From Tilletiaria anomala UBC 951 (lineage: Eukaryota > Basidiomycota > Exobasidiomycetes > Georgefischeriales > Tilletiariaceae): a stretch of DNA of 64,000 bases. This document shows positions 50,628-60,823 of the stretch, piece by piece. The notes under the pieces were generated by a model, which worked only from the letters and a program-made list of their open reading frames with translations, was not told where the DNA came from and ran no database searches. The position numbers and the translations under genes are program-made. The DNA lies in contig NW_013546935.1 in assembly GCF_000711695.1 (NCBI RefSeq), positions 1 through 64,000 on the forward strand, given 5' to 3'. Each line of letters starts with the position of its first letter. The stretch's first letter is position 1.

Positions 50628-50658
<31 letters not shown>

Positions 50659-51871
50659 AGCTCCTTGCGTTTGCGCTGCCGAAGCGGCCGCTGCTGTGGC
50701 CGCGGCAGCAACCCCCTCGTTGGAGCTGATGGCCTGCAACGAGTGCACGCCGATTTTGCCGTCAAAGCTGGCGGTGGCAAGGAGGTCCGGGTTGCGCGGG
50801 CACCACTGCACGTCGAATGTCCAGTTGCTGCTGGATGGCAGCTCACCGACAATCTCGCCGCTCTGCGGATTCCAAAGAATGGTTCTGTTGTCCTTACCGC
50901 AAGAGACAAGCAGGTCTTCATCCTGCCTGCACCAGCTCATGGAGAGGATGCCTTTGGAGTGACCGCTCAGGATGAGCTCGGGGGCGAGTGCGTTGCGCAA
51001 GTTCCACACCATGATGACCGGGTTGTTATCATCCTCGGAAGAGGTGACGAGACGTGTGGGTTGCTCTGGATGCCAGCACACAGCCCCCATGCCCCTCCGG
51101 CCACTGGCACCGCCTCCGATGCCGTTCATACGCATGTTTGCCATGTTGGTCCCCGCTCCGCCGCCATAGGAAAGCACTGCCACTTCCCGCTTTCCCTTGA
51201 GGTCCCAGACGACCGTGCTGCCGCTGTTGCTGGCTGTGGCGAGGATCTGCGGAACCTTGGCATTCCAAGCGAGCGCGGTGATCTCGTCGAGCTTGTTGGA
51301 GCGTGCGCCCGGCGAGTAGGGACGAAGGGGTGAGTTGAGGTCCCAGATGAAGATCTCGCCATTGGTGCCACCGCTGGCGAGAAGGTTGTTCTGAACATTG
51401 TTGAAGTCGAGCCCTCGGACGGGACCACTGTGCTGGTTGTTGCGCAAGATCTCAGCATCGGGGGCAGAGGAGAGAAGTTTATCTGCATCCCACAAGGCCA
51501 GCTCGCCGTTCTCGAAGCCACCGGCGAGGACACCTTTTGGCCGTGATGGATGCACATAGCCCCAGGTCAGGCGGTTGAATCTGTGTGTACGAAGAATGTT
51601 GGGTGTCAGCATGCCGTGACACAAAGGACGGGAGAAAAACAGAACGTGCGCTACCCGCTCACCTTGCACCGGTGCTAACACTGGCGACAGGACTGAGCTG
51701 CTCCGCCTCGCCGCTGTAGTTCGGCTTCCAAAGCTCGAGGACGCTTTCGTTGCTGAAGCTGTCATCAAGAGCTCCGGCGACAGTCGCTGTTGCAACGTAC
51801 GGCCGCGCGACCGAGTCAAGCTTGGCTGGCGACCAGGCGAGGGTCGCCGTGCGCGGGATAGAGGCCTTCAT
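47384..51871 (-). CDS. SEC31: COPII outer coat protein SEC31
   Basis: Four exons are read: 51871-51663, 51580-47841, 47771-47568 and 47505-47384, giving 1,424 residues. The start is MKASIPRTATLAWSPAKLDS. The WD40 propeller follows, with FNRLTWGYVHPSRPKGVLAG, HSGPVRGLDFNNVQNNLLAS and TFDVQWCPRNPDLLATASFD among others, over about residues 1-380. Next is the alpha-solenoid (ALVLGDFESAVSLCISADKF), then a long Pro/Gln-rich linker (about 1,000-1,330) that in the family binds SEC23. Last is the C-terminal helical domain PPGDRSHIPESLKPIF, with RVNLLFDALN and LVAVKQLITRMK. SEC31 pairs with SEC13 to form the vesicle cage at ER exit sites. The two small 3' exons restore the conserved C-terminus. An exact four-fold 9-bp repeat encodes Gly-Ala-Asp units. 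Confidence 0.97.
50623..50658 (-). repeat. Tandem 9-bp repeat (4 copies) inside SEC31
   Basis: GTCCGCGCC occurs four times in a row. Read on the coding (minus) strand it gives Gly-Ala-Asp repeats between the propeller and the linker. Exact copies suggest recent slippage, so length variation between strains is likely. Confidence 0.9.
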
Positions 51872-52954
51872 GATTCCAGGCCGCTTGACGCGGTGCCGAT
51901 GAGGCGGCTGTGGTTATACGCGCTGGTAGTTGCTGCTGAAGCTCTTCCCTGCCTAGTAGCTGCACTTACAGAGTCCTTGGAGCACACTGGAGGGAGCGTG
52001 CGTGCTACTCCCACTCGTTCGCCCAAATAAGGACCGCGGGGAAGAATGCAAGATGAGATACGTGCCTCGTGACGCAAGTGACGTTTTTCTTTGTTCGCTG
52101 GGTAGAATAACCCAGGCCTGCGTTGCACTTTGACCAGAGGCTGCAATCCAAACTGTATGGAACGCAGCTTGCTACACACTGCTGCTGCTCTCGAATGGGA
52201 CTCTGGATGCAATCCGTCGGAATCGTGGAAGGTCGACACCTCGATGGCTGTGGGTGTGTTGATGACTGACTACGATAGACTGGTGTTGGCGCGCGCGCCC
52301 GTGCGTGACGCTCGCGCCACCCATCGACCCCGTCACCCCTGGCCAGCGCCCGCCCGCTCCCTCTGACCCATGACGGTGATGGGCTTCTGTGGGTTTTCAT
52401 GTAACCCTATTTTGTTCACACTCATTTTTTGCATGTCAAATATAAAAGTTGCCTTAGGACATTCAGATTGCGACATGCGCAAGTCTATGTGCATACACGC
52501 CAACATTCTCGGAGTAGATGCGCGGTCGCCAATTGCGGCCTCGCACATGCAGGAAAGATTATTCCTCCATCAGATCAGCAGCACACCCCTCCTGCCAATG
52601 AGGCGCTCGAAGAAGGGTGGTGCGAGGTCCGAAGGCGGATGCGTTCGTCTGTCTTGCTGCTTTGTTCATATGCCGAGCCGAGCACCCACTCAGCTTAGCA
52701 GAGCAGGCTGGGCGTGCCATGAAATTTGCAGGATGGTCATTGGCCTGTTTGTAGCGGACATATCGTCGCTGTCTTGCTTCGCTTTGGCGAGCTGGGGCTT
52801 GGTCTTCCAAAGTCATATAGAGCGCCGGGAAGTGAAAAGGCACTCCTGCCTTTCGAGTCGTGCGTCAGGGAAGCGGATGACTGTGTCTTTGCCGGGTGAT
52901 TTGCTCTGTCGCGGAGTTCATCAGGCTGGCATCCTTGATACTCCAGGCTGAATA
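51872..52954. other. Spacer between CGR1 and SEC31 (both minus strand)
   Basis: This 1.1-kb region should carry the SEC31 promoter and the CGR1 3' UTR. A minus-strand ORF at 51868-52239 overlaps the SEC31 start and looks like leader sequence. No gene is supported. Confidence 0.5.
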
Positions 52955-53443
52955 TCAATGCGCGACCTTTTTGGTCAACCCCATCCGCCTCTTCCTTCGC
53001 TCGAGCTTTTTGGCGCTCATCTGCGGTTAGAAAAGAAATCGCGGAGGTCAGTCTAAGCAGAGGCCTCATCAGCAACAGCAGATAAAGTAGCATACCGCAC
53101 CTTTTGGGCCATCTGCGCCAATCGTTCTTTCTCCCTCTCCTTCTCCTTGCGTTCCTTGAGGATGCGCGCCTTTCTATCCTTTTCAGCCTCCTTCTCAGCC
53201 TTCATCTCGCGCTCCTTCTTCTTGGCCAGCTCCTGCTTGCGCCTCTGCTCCGTTCTCTGGTCCCATGTAGTCTTGCGTTTGAGACCGGCAATGTTGGTCG
53301 TGGATGGAAGCAGCGTCGCCGGGTCGGACGTGGATGAAGCGGTCCTGTGGAGAGTGAGCAAGCGCAAAGACAGCCACAAGACATCAGCAAGGCGTCCAGC
53401 CGGTGGCAGCGCATACATTTAAATTCCTTCGCACTCACGCCAT
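52955..53443 (-). CDS. CGR1: rRNA-processing protein CGR1
   Basis: Three exons are read: 53443-53439 (only ATGGC), 53344-53101 and 53020-52955, giving 104 residues. Family features are GLKRKTTWDQRTEQRRKQEL, a long charged Lys/Glu/Arg helix (EMKAEKEAEKDRKARILKER), and a C-terminal cap MSAKKLERRKRRMGLTKKVA. CGR1 is a small nucleolar protein needed for 60S subunit maturation, and its length matches fungal members (about 100-120). The five-base first exon is inferred: the frame between exons 1 and 2 is only restored by ATGGC joined to GACCGC, giving MATASSTSDP. Its start is 427 bp from the divergent NFS1 start. Confidence 0.9.
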
Positions 53444-53870
53444 GATGAATATCCACAGCACTGCGTTGCTGACGATTTGCCAAAACAGCTGTTCTTTGGC
53501 GGAGGAGGGAAGGGTGAAGGACTGTAAGCCACAAGCATTTCATCGACCAACTTGAGGCGGCGTCACTGGCAAAAGGCGTGTTGCAAAAATGGGCGGAATC
53601 AAACCCACAGTACCGCGATCGTAATTCTCTCGGGCGAGAAAAAGTTGGCGCCGTGTAATGCCATCCGATCTGGCGCCAAGTAGAGAGAGACGCGGGAGGC
53701 TGCACTTGACTCTTCTCCCTCTCTCTCAAAGTCTCTTTCCAGTCAAGTATCAATCGAATCACTTGTCCATTCTCCATCTTCATCATCGTCGTGAGTGCCA
53801 GCATCGCACCTTCATCGCAAGGTGTCCATCTAGTGATCGCATCCAGCGAGATACACCAGCGCAGCACAAC
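53444..53870. promoter_or_regulatory. Shared divergent promoter of CGR1 and NFS1
   Basis: 427 bp separates the two start codons. It includes a CT-rich tract near 53705-53735 (CTTCTCCCTCTCTCTC) on the NFS1 side, typical of fungal core promoters lacking a TATA box. No individual factor site is claimed. Confidence 0.55.
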
Positions 53871-55815
53871 ATGTACGCAATCAAGAGAGCAGCAGGCTCG
53901 TCCCTCTCAGCTCTTCGGGGCAGCGCGCAGGCAGGGCCCTCTTCATGCGCTCGCAATCTATGCATCGCAGCCACTGCAGCTGCTGCGAGCTCTCCTTCTG
54001 GCTATTCTTCCGCCACCGCAGCGCTCGCAACTGCGCCGCAAGGGCGAAATGCATTACACAAACGGGGGGTGTCTTCATCCGCCACCCAGCAAATGGCGAC
54101 GCCAGTGGATGTTGAGAAGCCAAATGTCAGAGCTGGTGTCGGGAGCGCACAAGGGACCGGTAAAAGTGAGTCTATTCTTGAGTTGCGCTGCGCTACGCCA
54201 CTGCGTCGATTGCCACTATAGATGCATACCTGATCATGCGAATGCTTCTGTTGACAGATCTACTGAGTGAGGTCCTCGATTCGATGCCCCGCCACTCAAC
54301 AGCCAATCGACCGATCTACCTCGATGCGCAATCCACCACTCCCTTGGATCCACGCGTACTGGACGCCATGATGCCCTACCACACGAACCAATACGGAAAT
54401 CCACACTCCCGGACGCATGCTTACGGCTGGGAGTCGGAAACAGGCGTGGAAGAGGCGAGGAAGCGCGTCGCGGAGCTGATCGGTGCTGACGCTAAAGAGA
54501 TCATCTTTACCTCGGGCGCCACCGAGTCGAACAACATGGCGCTGAAAGGTGTCGCTCATTTTTATGGCAGCAAGAAGAACCACATCATCACCACGCAGAC
54601 TGAGCACAAGTGCGTACTGGACAGCTGCAGGCGGCTGCAGGAGGAAGGGTACGAGGTGACCTATCTGGGCGTGCAGAACAACGGTCTGGTCGACCTCAAA
54701 GAGCTCGAGGCGGCGCTACGCCCGACGACGGCAGTTGTCAGCATCATGACCGTCAACAACGAGATCGGAGTTATCCAGCCGATGAAGGAGATTGGGCGGC
54801 TGCTAAAGACAAAAGGTGCCGCGCTGGCCAAGTCCGCCGGGTTGTCTGGCAAGCCGCTCTTCCACACTGACGCAGCGCAGGCCGCCGGCAAAATTCCGAT
54901 CAGCGTCGATGAGATGGGCGTCGACATCATGTCACTGTCCAGCCACAAGCTGTACGGGCCCAAGGGTATCGGCGCAGCATACGTCCGCAGGAGGCCGCGC
55001 GTGAGGCTTCAGCCGATCATCAATGGCGGCGGACAGGAGCGTGGGCTGCGCAGTGGCACGCTTTCGCCGGCGCTCGTTGTCGGGTTTGGCGAGGCGGCTA
55101 GGCTTGCGAAGCAGGAACTTGCTGTGAGTATTCAATACGATCTGATCGTGTTGGTGTCCGCATGTAGGGGTGCAGGTATGCCTTTCGTGACACGGATGGG
55201 GATATTGGCCAATGATGGAAGATTGCGCTTCATGCTAAAGGTGCGCACAGTCGCACTCGATCTATGATGACGAGTCTCTTCCAAGGACTTGCTTGACGAT
55301 CGCGCAGGGGTTCTGAGGCTCAGGCAACTGGTAGGAGGCATATCGGGTTTACGAGCAGAGCGCTGATGACAATATATTGCCTTTGCATTGCACAGTATGA
55401 CCATGCACATGTCACCCGTCTCGCAAAGCGTCTGCGCACCAATATCATGTCCGCCATGACACACGTCATCCTCAACGGCGACCCGAACGGGTACCCTGGC
55501 TGTACGAACATCTCCTTCCAATACGTTGAAGGCGAGTCGCTACTCATGGCGCTCAAGGACGTCTGCCTTTCCTCCGGCTCGGCGTGCACATCAGCATCGC
55601 TCGAGCCCTCGTATGTCCTGCGCAGCCTGGGCCTGAACGACGAGAATGCGCATTCTAGTCTGCGCTTCGGCATCGGCAGGTTCACGACAGATGAAGAGGT
55701 GGATTACGTCTCGGAGAAGATCATCAAGGTCGTCAACAGGTTGCGGGACATGAGTCCGCTGTGGGAACTGGTACAAGAAGGTGTGAATTTGGAAGAAATC
55801 GAATGGACTGCATGA
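53871..55815 (+). CDS. NFS1: Mitochondrial cysteine desulfurase NFS1
   Basis: Three exons are read: 53871-54165, 54258-55123 and 55396-55815, giving 526 residues. The first 100 or so residues are Ala/Ser/Arg-rich ([20 protein letters not shown]) and form the mitochondrial presequence. The enzyme core starts at [20 protein letters not shown]. The PLP site [12 protein letters not shown] has its Lys near residue 328, [10 protein letters not shown] is present, and the persulfide-carrying Cys lies in [15 protein letters not shown] near residue 451. The C-terminus [18 protein letters not shown] is conserved and docks the scaffold protein. NFS1 releases sulfur from cysteine for iron-sulfur cluster assembly and tRNA thiolation. 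Intron 2 is unusually long for this gene set (272 nt) but joins KQELA to YDHAHV cleanly. Confidence 0.97.
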
Positions 55816-56679
55816 AGTCTTCTGGTTGGCTTTGTACATAAACTCGCTTAGGAGCGTCTCCGTTCAAAATCAGTCCGCAAATGGTGGCACTGTCATACTC
55901 AAAGAATCATGGCGCGAGTTCATCGATAAGTTCCAACCTGGTGGGTCGAACACGTTTGGCTTTGAGTAGTCTGCCCTCCAAGCCAGGCAGGCAAGAAGTG
56001 TCGTTCGTTCAAACCAAGCACCCGAAGTTTCTCTGCTGTATGTCTCGTCGCTAGCAATGAGGAGCAGACGGCCATCGTTGTGAAGGAGGCAGTAAAAGGG
56101 TGCCGCGCACAATACAGGTGACAATGCGTGTTTCAAATCCGACCACGGAAAGATCTGTCGAGGGCGCAGAACTGGCTGGTCCTGTCGTCCGCTTAGGACA
56201 TTGATTGTCACGAGCCTCGTTCTGCGCGGCCGTGGACTTATAAGAACCCTCGCCGCTTCTGGCCATCATCTCGTCAATCACTGGTCGCAGTCCATGCCAA
56301 GCTGGTTGCGTGTACGCGTGTGGCATCGGTTGAGTTCCCCCAAGCAATTCCCGCTGCCGCTATGGTCGTCTCCTTGTCATCTTCTGGACTCTGTCTCTGA
56401 TCAGGTTGATCCGTCGACGGGCGCAAGTTGCAATTGTCAAATATTGAATGATGGTTCTTCTGTCTTCATCATTTGCCTTTTGTGCATTTGCCGGAGAATC
56501 CGGGAGGTCCGAAGTGAGGATGTACTGTGACGAGGGGGCCACGCAAGCACAACCTTCGCCAATCCTCTTAATCGCTGCGACGTCGATTGGGAAGGGCAGC
56601 CCTTGCCGACCACTTCCTTCTCTCTGCATCGGAAGAGACAATTCGGCAAGCGCGAAGGTAGGGAAAGGCACTGTCCACA
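55816..56679. other. Spacer between NFS1 and the PAC1-like gene
   Basis: About 0.9 kb. Minus-strand frames at 55870-56211 and 56360-56947 are open, and the second overlaps the next gene's first exon on the opposite strand. They lack recognised motifs and a consistent start, so they are not called. Confidence 0.45.
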
Positions 56680-57836
56680 ATGGAATTCGACCACTTCCTC
56701 CGCGATGGTCCGCCACCACGGCACCAACTCGAGTCAGACTCGGACGACTCGGACGTTGAAGCGGCCTCTCATGCGGCCTCGAGCCGTGCGAGCACACTTG
56801 GTCAAGTGCCATTAGTGCAGTCTGTGCTGCGCTCTGGTAATCTAGAGGACTTCCAAAAGTGCCCCTTGATACTGCTGGAAGGTGAAGCTGCCGAGTCGTA
56901 CTTGCAAGCGTTGCTCCCATCAGGCGCAGCTTCGAGTGCGGACGCACCTGCAGTTCCTACACTCGAATTGACCTTGGACGGTGTCACGGTCAGTAGCACA
57001 CGAATTCAAGTCTATGCAATGCGTTATCGCTGATAAAATGACATATATACCCTTACCTCTGGCAGCAAGCTTTAATAATCCTGCTGGACGAGTTGCCCAG
57101 CAAGCTCCTCATCGCCATGTGCACTCCCAGTAAGGCGCTCCGGAACTCCCCCCGAGCGGCAGCGGCATTGTCGCGGCGCATTTTCCAAGAGACGCTGCCA
57201 ACAAGGTGAGAACGGGGAGCCGTTCACTTCTCGATCAATGAGCTGAAGCACCTCGCAATGCTTCCTTACAGTGTGATATTACTATCTTCTTACAATGCTG
57301 GTACATATATCGAAAACGCTGAGCACGAGGACGACTCGAGCTATACGGGCGCAACTCTACGGTACCTCGTGCAGCCGAACAACGGCGAAACTTTCAGTCC
57401 CGTACTCGAGCGCATTAGAAAACTACCCGTAGCAAGACCCTTCGACGTACCGAACGTGCTCACCGGCGTGCCAGGCTCAATAGTCTCACAAGCCGTCATG
57501 CACGGCGCAGAGTCAAGGGCCGACGTGCTCGTCCTCCTCACACCGTACCTCACACTGCAGCCACACGCTTCATTTTACCAGCAGCAAGGAGAGGTGGAAG
57601 GGGCGGACGACGTTGGCAGCCAAGCGCCTACGCTCGCGCCGCCGATAATGCCATTGCCACAGGCGAAGTCGATTAGCACGGTTCTAGGCTCGCATGCACA
57701 TAGCATCGTTTCGCGCGCTCCAATGCTTTGGCACGCGGCTCGACACAGTAGGAAGCAAGATTCGGGCCCCTCCACTGCGGAAGTGCCAAGGCCGCGAAAA
57801 GGAAGACTCGCAGGTGATGGTAACATGTATCTGTAA
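56680..57836 (+). CDS. Putative proteasome assembly chaperone 1 (PAC1/PSMG1-like)
   Basis: Three exons are read: 56680-56988, 57066-57205 and 57272-57836, giving 337 residues starting MEFDHFLRDGPPPRHQLESD. After an acidic Asp/Ser stretch come QKCPLILLEGEAAESYLQAL, ALIILLDELPSKLLIAM and SVILLSSYNAGTYI. Then ARPFDVPNVLTGVPGSIVSQ and RADVLVLLTPYLTL follow, and a C-terminal part with STVLGSHAHSIVSRAP. The alternation of short strands with the PN[IV]V.GL-like segment before a hydrophobic helix resembles PSMG1, which with PAC2 assembles the 20S alpha ring. Sequence conservation in this family is low, so the assignment is tentative. The splice junctions are consistent and coding potential is clear. 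Its stop lies 32 bp from the convergent SPB4 stop. Confidence 0.6.
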
Positions 57837-57868
57837 GCGTGCCGATGCATGAATGAATCGACGTGATG

Positions 57869-60400
57869 CTACAATCCATCGAAGAAGCCTCCGTCGCGTG
57901 TCGCCGCGCCTTCGGCACCAATGTCGTTTCCGTCCACCTGCATTACTTTAGTGCTCGCCTTTTTCTCCGCTTTGCGGCGCCGTCGCTCCTCGCGTTCCTC
58001 AGCGTCCCAGTCGTCCTCCTCCTCATCCTCATCCTGATCTTTGGATCCACCTTCAGCTGCATCACCTTGAGCGCCATTTTTGCCATCAACTTCGGCTTCC
58101 TTCGTGGCCGCCTGTTGTTCTTTGAGCCAGCTCCGCTTCCGTGCTTTCTTTTCTTTGCGAAGCTCCCGTACCTCCTTCTTGCGCTTCTGGTGGCTCCAAG
58201 CTTCGCCACTAGCGACCTTGCTTCCCTTCTCCACAGGGTCCGAAGCCTTTCGTTTTTGCATCGTCGCGTCGCCCTGGCCATCTACTTCAGCTTCTCGCGC
58301 CGCTGCCGCAGTCAAACGCTTGGCTATCTCATCCAGCCGTTGCTTCTCCTTCGCTGCATCACGGTATGCATATGCACTCATGTCGATTTTTGCATCTTCA
58401 AAGCCGATGCTGGCGATTGCCTGGCCACCGTCCGTCCCCCCGGTCGCGTTTGCTTTGCGCTCAGGCATGCGGGGCAAACGCAGCAGCGCAAATGAACGCG
58501 CCACACCTTCCAAGCTGAGCTCTTTGGTCCGAAAGATGTAAGCTGCTTCATGTTTGCCGTACGCACGGACGTAAGAGACGAAAGCGAGGGCGCCAAGGTC
58601 GAAAAGTTGCCTGTCGGTCATGACAGTCTTCCTCAGCGTTGCTTCCAACTTCCGTGCTTCCTGGTCAAGCCCTTCTGGCTCCGTTCCTGGCGCGATGCCG
58701 CTATTGCTAGCGGCATTGCATAGAAGGTACGGGTATTCTTGAAGTGGAACCTTACGGACACGCAGAAAGTCTGCATACTCCTCCTCGCGGCCCTGATGCA
58801 GCAAGACGATCGCCCTCCCCTTTCGGCCCGCTCGCGCCGTACGACCGATTCGATGATTGAACGAGCTCGGGTCGGTCGGTGGATCGTACTGTATGACACA
58901 GTCGACATCCGGAAGATCGAGTCCGCGCGCTGCAACATCAGTGCACAGCAGCACGGAGGCGCTGCCGGCGGCCAAATTGGACTTCATGCCGATCGAGCTG
59001 ACGAACGCTTTGAACGTGGCTCGTCGGCGCGATGGCGTTTGCTTGCCGTGTAGCGTGTACAGCTGGATGCCGATCAGCTGCGAGCAGTCGGACAGGATCT
59101 TGTGAAAATAATTCACTTGAGCGCATGTCGAAAAGTAGACGATCATCTTCCCTGCGACACTAGGCCCTGGACCACTTCCGTTACTGCTAAAACCGCCCGA
59201 AAAGGTCTGCGTTTCGTACCGAAGAAGCCGTACGAGCTGGGCCATTTTGTTTTCTGGACGGCTTATAAGGTAATAATTTTGTAGCGTCGCAGGTATCCTG
59301 CGATCTTCTGTGACGACCTCCTTCCGTATGGCCCCATCTTTCTGCTGCACCTTTTTCTCAACCTTGACGACAATCCTGCTGGGATTGCGCAGACCAAGGC
59401 GAGCAAGCTCAGCCATTGCGTCTGTCATAGTCGCGGAGAAGAGCCCTGTTCGCCGCTGTCTTGGCAAATGATCGAGGATGGATGTGAGCGTCGGCATGAA
59501 TCCAAGGTCCAGAAGCCGGTCCGCTTCATCCATTATGAGCATCTCAAAGCCCTTCGTGTTAACTCCAGGCTGTTTGAGCAACTCTTCCAGTCGCCCAGGC
59601 GTGCCAACGAGAACGTCCGGAATGTTATCTTTGAAGCGCTGATAGTCTCGTTGGGGCTTGATTGATGATCCACCTACCACTAGCTGAGCACGCAAAGGCG
59701 CCGGTCCAGAAAAAATGGATGAGTGGTCGAGTTCGCCTGATTCGGCAGCTTGTGCATCCTCCTGATCGACCTCAGCAAGGGCCTCTTGTCGCGTCAGCCG
59801 CTGTTTCCCCGAGAACATTGCTATCTTCGCTTCAATGCGGGCTTCCCGCTCTGATTGCCACATATCTTCGTCGATTTGTGCGGGCTGAGCTCGTAGGACC
59901 TTTTCGAGGACTTGATGAATCTGCGCCGCGAGCTCGTGAGTTGGCGCGACGATCAAGGCACCGACATGTCGATCTCGCCGACGATCTCTTGGTGTTTGGA
60001 AGATCGCGCCGTGGTCGCTGCTGCCTTGCGCTTCGTTATCGCTATGCTTTCCCCTCCAGTCAGTTTCCCATTTGCGAGTGAGCAGCTCGACGATAGGTAC
60101 GAGATATGCAAGCGTCTTGCCTGAGCCAGTGATCGCTTCGACGATGACATCCTTATGTGATAGGAAGAGCGGAATGGTGCTGGCTTGCACCGGCGTCATC
60201 TGTCTAAAACCGAGGTCTTCTTGAATGTATTCCTGCAGCCATGGACATAGCGGCTGGGACAGTTTGAGCCGAGACCACGTCCCTGCATACGCTGGCGCAT
60301 TCGAGGGAACTGTAGTCGAGGTCGGGCAAGTCTGTGAGTCAGGCTTTGACAGCCGAGCCCGCTTTGCCAGTGGCATGCTTGGGCCTGGTCTTGCTGACAT
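57869..60400 (-). CDS. SPB4: DEAD-box ATP-dependent RNA helicase SPB4 (DDX55 type)
   Basis: A single exon encodes 843 residues from ATG 60400 (MSARPGPSMPLAKRARLSKP); yeast SPB4 has 606. All helicase motifs are visible in order: a Q-motif region GFRQMTPVQASTIP, Walker A AITGSGKT, APTHELAAQI, GTPGRL, DEAD (MDEADRLLDLGF), SAT, then VLLCTDVAARGLDLPDVDCV and HRIGRTARAGRKG. The SPB4-specific C-terminal region follows (DRQLFDLGALAFVSYVRAYG, then FRTKELSLEGVARSFALLRL). It ends in a long Lys/Glu-rich coiled tail, then DGGFFDGL. SPB4 acts in early 60S pre-ribosomes on domain IV of 25S rRNA. An acidic insertion of about 70 residues lies between motif Ia and the GG motif. The frame extends upstream without ATG. 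Confidence 0.95.
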   Translation of the reverse strand: MSARPGPSMPLAKRARLSKPDSQTCPTSTTVPSNAPAYAGTWSRLKLSQPLCPWLQEYIQEDLGFRQMTPVQASTIPLFLSHKDVIVEAITGSGKTLAYLVPIVELLTRKWETDWRGKHSDNEAQGSSDHGAIFQTPRDRRRDRHVGALIVAPTHELAAQIHQVLEKVLRAQPAQIDEDMWQSEREARIEAKIAMFSGKQRLTRQEALAEVDQEDAQAAESGELDHSSIFSGPAPLRAQLVVGGSSIKPQRDYQRFKDNIPDVLVGTPGRLEELLKQPGVNTKGFEMLIMDEADRLLDLGFMPTLTSILDHLPRQRRTGLFSATMTDAMAELARLGLRNPSRIVVKVEKKVQQKDGAIRKEVVTEDRRIPATLQNYYLISRPENKMAQLVRLLRYETQTFSGGFSSNGSGPGPSVAGKMIVYFSTCAQVNYFHKILSDCSQLIGIQLYTLHGKQTPSRRRATFKAFVSSIGMKSNLAAGSASVLLCTDVAARGLDLPDVDCVIQYDPPTDPSSFNHRIGRTARAGRKGRAIVLLHQGREEEYADFLRVRKVPLQEYPYLLCNAASNSGIAPGTEPEGLDQEARKLEATLRKTVMTDRQLFDLGALAFVSYVRAYGKHEAAYIFRTKELSLEGVARSFALLRLPRMPERKANATGGTDGGQAIASIGFEDAKIDMSAYAYRDAAKEKQRLDEIAKRLTAAAAREAEVDGQGDATMQKRKASDPVEKGSKVASGEAWSHQKRKKEVRELRKEKKARKRSWLKEQQAATKEAEVDGKNGAQGDAAEGGSKDQDEDEEEDDWDAEEREERRRRKAEKKASTKVMQVDGNDIGAEGAATRDGGFFDGL

Positions 60401-60823
60401 TTCCTGAAGGTATAGCTGTGCACTTGACTCTGAGCGAGACGTGCAGCACCTAAAGCTTCGGCTTCTCGTTGGTATGCGCCCATCAACCAGTGCGAGCTCT
60501 CTGCTATTCCAGCATGGCAATTCTGGACTTCAATCGCGCTCAACGAGACTCACTGGTCAAAATTTTGGACGGAAACGCATATCTGTTTTCTTTCTTTATT
60601 TTCTAAAAGAGAAGAAGCGTCCGGGGAAAAGAAAGAACGCCAAGCATGTGAGACTCGAGTCAAATAGTCGCGTGCGATTGGCTCTTCTCAACCATTCTCG
60701 CCTTTGCGTTGCGGCCTATACGGTTACTGTAGCAGCTCGCAGTCAAGCAAGCGGTCAAGGCGGTTTCATCGAACGAGGTGTCAGGTTCAGGCCGATTCAG
60801 GCTTCGCTGCGCATCAGGTCAAG
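60401..60823. promoter_or_regulatory. Shared divergent promoter of SPB4 and the RBM25-like gene
   Basis: 423 bp separates the head-to-head start codons. It contains a T-rich patch near 60585-60605. No TATA box is obvious. Joint transcription of a ribosome-assembly helicase and a splicing factor is possible but inferred. Confidence 0.5.

Noticed and set aside
49919-50962. 347-residue plus-strand ORF inside SEC31
   Set aside because: Antisense to a clearly conserved coding exon; a shadow of GC-rich codon use.
55124-55395. Box C-like ATGATGA followed by CTGA in NFS1 intron 2 as a C/D snoRNA
   Set aside because: Flanks do not form the terminal stem and the spacing to CTGA is short.
56360-56947. 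Long minus-strand ORF opposite the PAC1-like first exon
   Set aside because: Composition looks like antisense shadow of the coding exon; no motifs, and the plus-strand gene has consistent splicing.
60401-60520. Upstream extension of the SPB4 frame
   Set aside because: Contains no in-frame ATG and reads like leader sequence.
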